This document shows positions 21,845 through 28,203 of a stretch of DNA of 30,077 nt, in pieces; the first letter of the stretch is position 1; each line of letters opens with the position of its first letter. Source of the DNA: Candidatus Moraniibacteriota bacterium (lineage in GTDB: Bacteria; Patescibacteriota; Minisyncoccia; Moranbacterales; UBA2206); contig DMXN01000007.1 of the NCBI GenBank assembly GCA_003482885.1, forward strand, positions 62,317 to 92,393. Direction: 5' to 3'. A program made the translations under genes and the position numbers. Below the pieces are notes generated by a model. It searched no databases. It was not told the origin of the DNA and saw only the letters and a list, made by a program, of their open reading frames with translations.

Positions 21845-22174
21845 ATGGCTACAATTCAAGTAACCGACAAAGAGTTTGTGGAATATGTTGTTAAGCAAAT
21901 CGTGAACAATCCCGATGATGTCAAAGTGGAAAGAAAAATCGACGAAATGGGCGTGCTTATCACTTTAGATGTCAACGCGGAAGATATGGGAATGATTATC
22001 GGTCGAGAAGGCGCGACTGCCAAAGCCTTGCGAACGCTTTTAAGAGTTATCGGAGCGAGAAATAACGCCCGCGTTAATCTTAAAATCAATGAACCGGAAG
22101 GCAGCGAGCGAAAACCGCGAGAAGAAAAAGAAGAAAGAAAAAGCATTGATGATGTTGTGGGAAATATTCTATAA
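21845..22174 (+). CDS. khpA: KH-domain RNA-binding protein KhpA
   Basis: The protein has 109 residues. A single KH domain has the GMIIGREGATAKALRTLLRV signature, in which the IGREG loop is the RNA-binding GxxG element. A charged tail (about 85-109) follows. KhpA partners in other bacteria include KhpB/Jag, and it takes part in cell-size control and RNA binding. It commonly sits between rpsP and rimM-trmD; here trmD follows but rpsP and rimM are absent, and a terminator separates khpA from trmD. It is driven by its own strong promoter. Confidence 0.92.
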   Translation: MATIQVTDKEFVEYVVKQIVNNPDDVKVERKIDEMGVLITLDVNAEDMGMIIGREGATAKALRTLLRVIGARNNARVNLKINEPEGSERKPREEKEERKSIDDVVGNIL

Positions 22175-22191
22175 AGCATCTTGATTTTATA

Positions 22192-22229
22192 AATCAAAAG
22201 AGGCTGGCGCGAGTTAGCCTTTTTTGATT
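22192..22229 (+). terminator. Rho-independent terminator after khpA
   Basis: A 14-base stem (22192-22205 pairing with 22216-22229) is complete apart from one G-T wobble, around a 10-base loop. The 3' arm itself holds the T run. The A-rich 5' arm makes it potentially bidirectional. Confidence 0.88.
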
Positions 22230-22237
22230 CGTTTTGA

Positions 22238-22350
22238 TATACTACGAAAGTACGAATGATTACGAAAATACAAAAGTACAAAAAACTTAATTCAAAATTA
22301 TGGCTTACTGCAAACTTAATTCTTTTTGTATAATTTTGTAATTTTGTAGA
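22238..22350 (+). repeat. TAC(A/G)AAA inverted-repeat element upstream of trmD
   Basis: The left arm (22238-22283) is a chain of TACGAAAG, TACGAATGA, TTACGAAAA, TACAAAAG and TACAAAA units. The right arm (22324-22350) is TTTTGTATAATTTTGTAATT then TTGTAG. The left arm is the inverted homologue of 9781-9826. The element occupies nearly the whole khpA-trmD gap and ends 3 bases before the trmD start. The right arm contains a TATAAT (22330-22335). Confidence 0.75.
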
Positions 22351-22353
22351 ACC

Positions 22354-23025
22354 ATGAAATTTGATATTGTTACAATTTTTCCGGCGATTTTCAGCTCGTA
22401 TTTTAACGAATCGATTATTTCGCGCGCCAAAAAAAATAAGTTGATTGAAATTGATATTCATAATTTGCGGGATTATACGGAAGATAAACATAAAAAGGTT
22501 GATGACACGCCGTATGGCGGAGGAGCGGGAATGATTTTGCAAATCGAGCCGATTTTTAATTGTGTGAATAACATCAAGAAAAACGGTAAAATAAAATCGC
22601 GAGTAATTTTATTTTCCGCCAAGGGCAAAAGATATACGCAAAGCGACGCCAAGCGATTGGCAAAATATGAAAATTTAATTTTAATTTGCGGACGATATGA
22701 AGGAGTGGATGAACGAGTAGCAAAATATGTCGCCGACGAAGAAATTTCCATTGGAGATTTTGTCCTCACGGGCGGAGAAATTCCAGCAATGGTTGTAGTC
22801 GATTCCGTTTCCAGATTCTTGCCGGGAGTTTTGGGGAATATTGAAAGCGCCAAAAAAGATTCGCACTCAAAAAAAAATTATCTCGAGTATCCGCAATACA
22901 CCAAGCCGCAAGAATTCAACAATTGGAAAGTTCCGGAAGTTTTAATGAGCGGAAATCATAATGAAATAAAAAAATGGCGAATTTTAGGAGCTAAGCTCCC
23001 AAAAAAAGTATGCGAAAAAAAATAA
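22354..23025 (+). CDS. trmD: tRNA (guanine-N1)-methyltransferase TrmD
   Basis: The protein has 223 residues and methylates G37 next to the anticodon to prevent frameshifting. Signature segments are MKFDIVTIFPAIF at the start, DDTPYGGGAGM (about 49-59), LICGRYEGVDERV (about 110-122) and EEISIGDFVLTGGEIPAM with VVDSVSRFLPGVLGN, which form the SPOUT knot SAM pocket. The C-terminal domain with the conserved NHNEIKKWR is complete. The 3' end overlaps ftsW by 16 bases in another frame, so the two are translationally linked. Confidence 0.96.
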   Translation: MKFDIVTIFPAIFSSYFNESIISRAKKNKLIEIDIHNLRDYTEDKHKKVDDTPYGGGAGMILQIEPIFNCVNNIKKNGKIKSRVILFSAKGKRYTQSDAKRLAKYENLILICGRYEGVDERVAKYVADEEISIGDFVLTGGEIPAMVVVDSVSRFLPGVLGNIESAKKDSHSKKNYLEYPQYTKPQEFNNWKVPEVLMSGNHNEIKKWRILGAKLPKKVCEKK

Positions 23026-24107
23026 ATAAAAACTTATTGACGACAGTTTTTTTGTTGATTATTTTCGGATTGGCGATGATTGCTTCCGCCGGAATTGCTT
23101 ATTCCCGCACTCGTTTTGGCGATCCATACTTTTTTTTCAAACATCAATTGTTCTACGGAATTATTCCCGGTTTGGCGGTTTTATATATTACGCAAAAAAT
23201 CGATTATTCATTTTGGAAAAAAATCGCCTTTCCTTTTTTCATATCGGGAATGTTATGCTTGATTTTGGTTTTCGTGCCGGGCGTCGGTTCAAAGGTTTAT
23301 GGAGCCAGCCGCTGGCTGCAACTTGGTTCGTTTTCTTTTCAACCGTCGGAAATGTTAAAATTGTCGATTATTCTTTATCTTGCCGCTTGGCTAGAGCAGC
23401 GAGCGGATAAAGTAAAGGATTTTTATGAGGGCTTACTGCCTTTTCTGGCGGTAATCAGCTTGGTCAGTTTTTTATTAATCAAACAACCGGACATGGGAAC
23501 ACTGGGCGTAATTATTTTTATTGCTCTCTCAATTTTTTTTATTTCCGGAGCAAATCTTTCTCATTTAATATTAATTGCCGCTTCCGGAATGGTCGCATTA
23601 TATTTTCTAATCAAATTCGAATCTTATCGAATGGATAGGATTTTAGTTTTCTTGCACCCGGAAATTGATCCGCGAGGCATCGGCTACCAAATCAATCAAG
23701 CTTTTTTAGCAATCGGTTCCGGCGGAATTTTCGGCGTAGGACTGGGACACAGTTTGCAAAAATTCAACTATCTTCCCGAGCCGGTTGGCGATTCTATTTT
23801 TGCCATAATCGGAGAAGAATTGGGAATAATCGGCGCGTTGACACTGGTATTTCTTTTTTTAACGCTAGCTTTTATTGGTTTCAGAATCGCTAAAAACGCG
23901 CCCGACCGATTTTCCCAGCTGGCGGCCGTGGGGATAACTTCTTGGATAGTTTTTCAGGCTTTCATTAATATTTCGGCTATCTTAGGACTGATTCCTCTTA
24001 CCGGAATTCCTTTGCCATTTGTCAGCTATGGAGGAACATCAATAATATTTTTACTGGCCGGAATCGGCATATTATTAAATATTTCCAAATACGCTAAAAA
24101 TAATTAA
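23010..24107 (+). CDS. ftsW: SEDS-family peptidoglycan polymerase FtsW
   Basis: The protein has 365 residues and about ten membrane segments. The SEDS hallmarks are present: GASRWLQLGSFSFQPSEMLK, the IKQPDMGT segment, the loop LPEPVGDSIFAIIGEELG (containing the conserved catalytic Asp region) and GIPLPFVSYGGTS near the C-terminus. It polymerises lipid II at the septum together with a class B PBP. FtsW is chosen over RodA because murG and murC follow directly, the dcw-cluster order, though sequence alone would not settle it. It overlaps trmD by 16 bases. Confidence 0.92.
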   Translation: MRKKINKNLLTTVFLLIIFGLAMIASAGIAYSRTRFGDPYFFFKHQLFYGIIPGLAVLYITQKIDYSFWKKIAFPFFISGMLCLILVFVPGVGSKVYGASRWLQLGSFSFQPSEMLKLSIILYLAAWLEQRADKVKDFYEGLLPFLAVISLVSFLLIKQPDMGTLGVIIFIALSIFFISGANLSHLILIAASGMVALYFLIKFESYRMDRILVFLHPEIDPRGIGYQINQAFLAIGSGGIFGVGLGHSLQKFNYLPEPVGDSIFAIIGEELGIIGALTLVFLFLTLAFIGFRIAKNAPDRFSQLAAVGITSWIVFQAFINISAILGLIPLTGIPLPFVSYGGTSIIFLLAGIGILLNISKYAKNN

Positions 24108-24125
24108 TTATTTTATTTAAAATAT

Positions 24126-25229
24126 ATGAGAATAATTTTAACAGGCGGGGGAACAGGCGGACATTTGATGCCTTTAATAGCGGTAGCGAGAAAAATAAAA
24201 GAGAAAGTGCCGGAAGCGGAATTTTTTTTCATCGGACCGAAGGGAAACTTAGAAAATGATATTATGGGACAAGAAAATATTCCCATCAAAAACATTCTGA
24301 CTGGAAAACTGCGCCGCTATTTTTCTTTTCAAAACTTCATCGATTTATTTAAAATTCCCGTCGGCATAATTCAATCTTTATGGCTTTTGTTGGTTTTGAT
24401 GCCGGACGCTATTTTTTCCAAAGGCGGGTCATCCTCTTTTCCGGTCGTTGTAGCCGGCTGGCTTTATCGCATTCCAATTTTAATTCATGAGTCGGATTCT
24501 AACCCAGGCTTAGCCAACTCAATGTTGGGAAAACTTTCCAATCGCGTCGCTGTGGCTTATCCGGAAGCGGAAAAATATTTTCCGGCGGCGCAAGTCGTGC
24601 TCACCGGCAACCCTTTGCGGGAAAATATCAATAAAGGCGACGCGCGAAGGGCGCGGCAATTTTACGGTTTTTCAGAATCGAAAAAAGTTATTTATGTAAC
24701 CGGCGGATCTCAAGGAGCGAAAAGCATCAATGACAGAATTTTGCGCGTTCTGCCGGAACTTCTAAAAAAATATCAAATTATCCACCAAACAGGAGAGTAT
24801 AATATCGGAGAAGTTAATCGCATGGCGGGAGAAATGGGCTTTAAAATCGGTCACAGTGGATATTGTACGGCGGCTTTTATCAAAGAAAATGTCGAGGATG
24901 TTTTTGCTATAGCTGATTTGGTTATTTCTCGCGCCGGCGCTAACACCATTTCTGATATCGCGGCCAATAATAAACCATCAATCTTGATTCCTTTGGAAAC
25001 TTCAGCTAACGACCACCAAAAAATGAACGCCTATTCGCTGGCTAGAATCGGCGGATGCATTGTTTTGGAAGAAAATAATTTAGGCGAGCATATGCTTTTG
25101 CAAAAAATTGATGATATTATGGAAGACGAAAATTTACGAAATAAATTGTCAAAAAATATCGGAACATTTTATCATCCGGAAGCGGCTAATAAAATCGCGG
25201 AAGGAATTTTAGGAATGATTAAAAAATAA
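24126..25229 (+). CDS. murG: UDP-GlcNAc transferase MurG (lipid II synthesis)
   Basis: The protein has 367 residues, the family length. It transfers GlcNAc from UDP-GlcNAc to lipid I on the inner face of the membrane. Motifs: LTGGGTGGHLMPLIAVA at the N-terminus, IHESDSNPGLAN, VTGGSQGAKSIND at the domain boundary and SRAGANTISDIAANNKPSIL with LETSANDHQKMNA for UDP-GlcNAc binding. It starts 18 bases after ftsW and ends 4 bases before murC. Confidence 0.96.
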   Translation: MRIILTGGGTGGHLMPLIAVARKIKEKVPEAEFFFIGPKGNLENDIMGQENIPIKNILTGKLRRYFSFQNFIDLFKIPVGIIQSLWLLLVLMPDAIFSKGGSSSFPVVVAGWLYRIPILIHESDSNPGLANSMLGKLSNRVAVAYPEAEKYFPAAQVVLTGNPLRENINKGDARRARQFYGFSESKKVIYVTGGSQGAKSINDRILRVLPELLKKYQIIHQTGEYNIGEVNRMAGEMGFKIGHSGYCTAAFIKENVEDVFAIADLVISRAGANTISDIAANNKPSILIPLETSANDHQKMNAYSLARIGGCIVLEENNLGEHMLLQKIDDIMEDENLRNKLSKNIGTFYHPEAANKIAEGILGMIKK

Positions 25230-25233
25230 AGCA

Positions 25234-26640
25234 ATGATAGATTTAAAAAAAATACGCAAAATATATATAATCGGCATTAAGGGTTCCGGGGTTGTGGCTA
25301 TTGCGGAGATTTTAAAATCAATGGGCGTTGAAATTTCCGGCTCGGATGTTTCCGAAAAATTTTTTACCGACGAAGTTTTGCAAAAACTCGGAATAAACTA
25401 TTTTGAAGAATTTTCCGCGAAGAATATTCCGGCGGACGCGGATTTGATTTTGTATTCCACGGCGTATAACGCGGAAAATAATATTGAATTTAAAACGGCG
25501 CGAGAAAAAAATATTCCGATGATCAGTTATCCGGAAATATTGGCGGAACTTTTCAATCAAAAATACGGAATCGCGGTTTGTGGCACGCACGGAAAAACCA
25601 CCACTTCCGCGATGCTGGCATTTGTTTTGCAAAAAGTCGGAGTGTCACCAACAGCGGTTATTGGCAGCCGCGTGCGCCAATGGGGAACCAACGCGATTGT
25701 TGGCAAAAGCGAGCATTTTATCATTGAAGCAGATGAATTTCAAAATAAATTAAAATTATATGAACCCAAGGCGGTTATTTTGACCAGCATTGATTATGAT
25801 CACCCGGATTTTTTCAAAACATTCGAAGACTACAAAAAGGCTTTTGAGAATTTTGTGACAAAAATTCCCAAGATCGGATTTTTGGTTGTTTGGGGAGAGA
25901 GCGTTAGCACGCTCGCTATTTCTAAAAACGCCAAATGCAATGTTTTGTCTTATGGTTTTTTGAAAGATTGTGATTATAAAATTTCTAATTATCAATTTCC
26001 AATTTTCAATGATCAAATTTTTAATTCATCTTTTCAGAGTTTTGATGTGTCGTATAGAAATAAGAATTTGGGAAATTTTAAAATTCAGCTTATTGGAAAG
26101 CATAATGCTTTAAACGCGGCGGCAGTTATTGCAACTTGCTATAAATTAAATTTTAATATGACAAAAGTTCGTTCGGCTTTGGCGGAATTTGAAGGAACTT
26201 CACGCAGGTTTGAATATATCGGAGAAAAAAACGGCGCGATTTTGATTGACGATTACGCGCATCATCCGGAAGAAATTAAAGCGACTTTAAAAGTCGCACG
26301 GGAAATTTATCCGGAAAAAAATATCATCGCAGTTTTTCATCCGCATTCCTATTCGCGAACCGAAGCTTTATTGCAAGATTTCGCGCAAAGTTTTGATGAT
26401 TCCGATCAAGTGATTGTTTTGGATATTTATGGATCGGCGCGCGAAAACACCGGCAAAGTTTCCTCGCTTGATTTAGTCAAACTCATAAATAAATATTCTC
26501 CAGCCAAAGCCGATTATATTCCGACAATCAACGAAACGGTAGAATTTTTGCAAGATAAAATCGGAGCCAACGATGTGGTGATTGCCATCGGCGCCGGGAA
26601 TGTTTGGGAAGTAGCAAGGAAATTGAAAGATGAATTGTAG
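25234..26640 (+). CDS. murC: UDP-N-acetylmuramate-L-alanine ligase MurC
   Basis: The protein has 468 residues and adds L-Ala to UDP-MurNAc using ATP. The N-terminal domain starts IYIIGIKGSGVVAIAEIL. The P-loop is GTHGKTTTS (117-125). EADEFQNK, GKHNALNAAAV and DDYAHHPEEIKA with FHPHSYSRTEALL follow in Mur-ligase order. Two oddities lie in the middle: a GAGCGT/ACGCTC hairpin (25899-25914), and a low-complexity stretch (25981-26030, coding NYQFPIFNDQIFNS) not expected from the family. The stop codon (26638-26640) lies inside the left arm of the REP hairpin that follows. Confidence 0.95.
   Translation: MIDLKKIRKIYIIGIKGSGVVAIAEILKSMGVEISGSDVSEKFFTDEVLQKLGINYFEEFSAKNIPADADLILYSTAYNAENNIEFKTAREKNIPMISYPEILAELFNQKYGIAVCGTHGKTTTSAMLAFVLQKVGVSPTAVIGSRVRQWGTNAIVGKSEHFIIEADEFQNKLKLYEPKAVILTSIDYDHPDFFKTFEDYKKAFENFVTKIPKIGFLVVWGESVSTLAISKNAKCNVLSYGFLKDCDYKISNYQFPIFNDQIFNSSFQSFDVSYRNKNLGNFKIQLIGKHNALNAAAVIATCYKLNFNMTKVRSALAEFEGTSRRFEYIGEKNGAILIDDYAHHPEEIKATLKVAREIYPEKNIIAVFHPHSYSRTEALLQDFAQSFDDSDQVIVLDIYGSARENTGKVSSLDLVKLINKYSPAKADYIPTINETVEFLQDKIGANDVVIAIGAGNVWEVARKLKDEL
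25899..26030 (+). repeat. small hairpin and ATCAATTT-type low-complexity stretch inside murC
   Basis: GAGCGT (25899-25904) and ACGCTC (25909-25914) form a perfect 6-base inverted repeat with loop TAGC. At 25987-26020 the sequence cycles through TATCAATTT, CCAATTTTC and AATGATCAAATTT, a short-period pattern unlike flanking codons. Both fall in a variable part of MurC. Confidence 0.45.
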
Positions 26641-26666
26641 AGACGCCCCCGACGGGGTGTCTCTAC
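26637..26666 (+). repeat. REP hairpin (GTAGAGACG type) between murC and the RAYT
   Basis: GTAGAGACGCCCC (26637-26649) pairs with GGGGTGTCTCTAC (26654-26666): 13 pairs with one G-T, loop CGAC. GTAGAGACG palindromes are the kind that accompany REP-associated tyrosine transposases in other bacteria. It overlaps the murC stop and lies 21 bases before the transposase start. Confidence 0.88.
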
Positions 26667-26969
26667 GAGGCGAAATAAAAAAATAAAATGCTCGAAAAAT
26701 TCAAAAATAAATACACAATCAACTCCACCCGATTAAAAAATTACGATTATTCCCAAAATGGAATGTATTTTGTGACAATTTGCACAAGAGAAAAGGAACA
26801 TTTTTTCGGAAAAATAAAAAACGAAAAAATGATTTTAAATGAAATTGGAAAAATTGCAGAAAAATTTTGGCAAGAAATTCCGAAACATTTTTCGTTTATT
26901 ATTTTGGATGCATATGTTGTAATGCCAAATCATTTGCATGGGATTGTTGAAATATTGAAAAATCCCATC

Positions 26970-26993
26970 GTAGAGACGCAATTCATTGCGTCT
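26970..26993 (+). repeat. REP-like hairpin inside the RAYT coding sequence
   Basis: GTAGAGACGCAAT (26970-26982) is followed by ATTGCGTCT (26985-26993). AGACGCAAT/ATTGCGTCT is a perfect 9-base inverted repeat. The left arm begins with the same ten bases, GTAGAGACGC, as the REP at 26637. Confidence 0.8.
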
Positions 26994-26999
26994 AAAACT

Positions 27000-27035
27000 A
27001 ACAATGTGGTTGAAACCAACAATGTGGTTAAAGCC
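27000..27035 (+). repeat. 18-base tandem duplication inside the RAYT
   Basis: Two copies of AACAATGTGGTT(G/A)AA(A/G)CC lie head to tail (27000-27017 and 27018-27035), encoding NNVVETNNVVKAN. The copies differ at two positions only, so the duplication is recent or selected. Confidence 0.75.
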
Positions 27036-27107
27036 AACAACACGCCCATAACTAACGATTCATCCAAAACCAATATTATCAGCAAAATTCAAGACACGAT
27101 AATATGT

Positions 27108-27172
27108 CAAGACGCATTTTCACACCAAGACGCATTTTTTTCACACCAAGACGCATTGAAATGCGTCTCTAC
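27108..27172 (+). repeat. tandem GACGCATT units ending in a REP-like hairpin inside the RAYT
   Basis: Three units of CAAGACGCATT occur at 27108, 27126 and 27147, the last two within a 20-base repeat starting with CACACCAAGACGCATT. The last unit pairs with ATGCGTCT (27161-27168), and CTAC follows, completing the right-hand end of a GTAGAGACGC-type REP (reads CTCTAC). They encode HQDAF/HQDAL peptide repeats. Confidence 0.75.
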
Positions 27173-27477
27173 GGAAAATGCAGAAAACAACAAAAAATCG
27201 GGTGGCATAACGGGATTAAAAAATCCATCATTAAATCCAGCTTCCCTTTCAAATATTATCAAATGGTATAAAGGAAGATGCGCCTTTGAAATAAACAAAC
27301 AATTTCCAAATTTAATATTCCATTGGCAACCCCGTTTCCACGATCACATTATCCGCAATGATGAATCATTAAATAAAATTCGGGAATATGTTTTTACCAA
27401 TCAGGAAATGTGGGAACGGGATCGGAATAATATTGAAAATTTGTGGATATAAGAATAATTTTTAAATTATAAAATTT

Positions 27478-28146
27478 ATGTCAAAAGAATGGCCAGGACA
27501 AGTTGCTAAAAAAGAAATCGAGAGAACAAAAAATGTTTCTAAAAGTATTATAGAAAACAAAGAAATGAAAGAAAAGAAAGTAGTAAAAATTCATTTCTTG
27601 ATTCATCCTGGATATTTAAGTGATGTAAAATTTCATGGATATATTACGAGTAATGAAGAACTAGAAAATTATAATTTATTGATGGATAAATACATTGAGC
27701 AAGCTAAGAAAATAGGAGAAAATGAGTTGATGGTTATTTTTTCGCATACAGAAAAAGATGATTTTAAAAAGGATTTATTCACAAAATTATATACAAAAAA
27801 AATAAAAGAAATAAAAGATATTCTTGGCAATAGATCAATTGTAATATTTATGGACGGCTATGAGTTGGATGAAAAAGATATCGAAAATATAAAAAAGATT
27901 GCTAGCGCCAGGGGATACAAATTTAATGAAAATGTTTTAACAGAGGCATATGGGGAGATGTTAACTAATTGCGTGGTGAATTGGGCGGTAGGCTTAAATA
28001 AAGCAGGAAAATTTATTAACAAAACAACTATAAGATCGAAATTAACTGACTTAGATACTTCTGATTGGACAAAAAGCAAAGATTTACCAAAAATAAAAAA
28101 AGAATATGAGGAAGGATATGAAGGAAACTATGTCAATATAATATAA
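27478..28146 (+). CDS. unrecognised conserved-looking alpha/beta protein
   Basis: The protein has 222 residues with no signal or membrane segment. The charged N-terminus (1-35) is followed by alternating strands and helices: VVKIHFLIHPGY (35-46), ELMVIFSHTEKDD, RSIVIFMDGYEL, then a helix, and a motif-like AYGEMLTNCVVNWAVGLNKA about 160-180. This layout suggests a small Rossmann-like or hydrolase-like domain, and H/D/C residues in these loops could form an active site, but I can name no family. It follows the transposase by 25 bases. Codon use is like that of its neighbours, and the C-terminus is intact. Confidence 0.7.
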   Translation: MSKEWPGQVAKKEIERTKNVSKSIIENKEMKEKKVVKIHFLIHPGYLSDVKFHGYITSNEELENYNLLMDKYIEQAKKIGENELMVIFSHTEKDDFKKDLFTKLYTKKIKEIKDILGNRSIVIFMDGYELDEKDIENIKKIASARGYKFNENVLTEAYGEMLTNCVVNWAVGLNKAGKFINKTTIRSKLTDLDTSDWTKSKDLPKIKKEYEEGYEGNYVNII

Positions 28147-28203
28147 AGTGCTTGAAGTCTGGCGAACTAATTTTAAAGGATTAAAAAGCTTTTTTATAAA
28201 GAA

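Larger units (their letters stand above)
26688..27452 (+). mobile_element. REP-associated tyrosine transposase (RAYT, IS200-like), enlarged by internal repeats
   Basis: This is a 254-residue Y1 transposase with HUH motif H82-L-H84 (MPNHLHGIVEI) and likely catalytic Y234 (NKIREYVF). Other family blocks are YFVTICTREKEHFFGKI, DAYVVMPNH, SLSNIIKWYKG and FHWQPRFHDHIIRNDESLN. RAYTs are usually about 160-190 residues. The excess lies between residues about 92 and 178, which is low-complexity and encoded by repeats: a GTAGAGACG hairpin at 26970-26993, an 18-base tandem duplication at 27000-27035 and three copies of a CAAGACGCATTTT unit ending in a hairpin at 27108-27172. The frame stays open throughout. 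It may still mobilise REPs if the insert loops out; this is unproven. Confidence 0.88.

Noticed and set aside
27000..27172. CRISPR-like array in the RAYT gene
   Set aside because: The repeats are short, overlapping, adjacent or separated by less than 10 bases, and lie in an open frame. There are no spacers of regular length and no cas genes.
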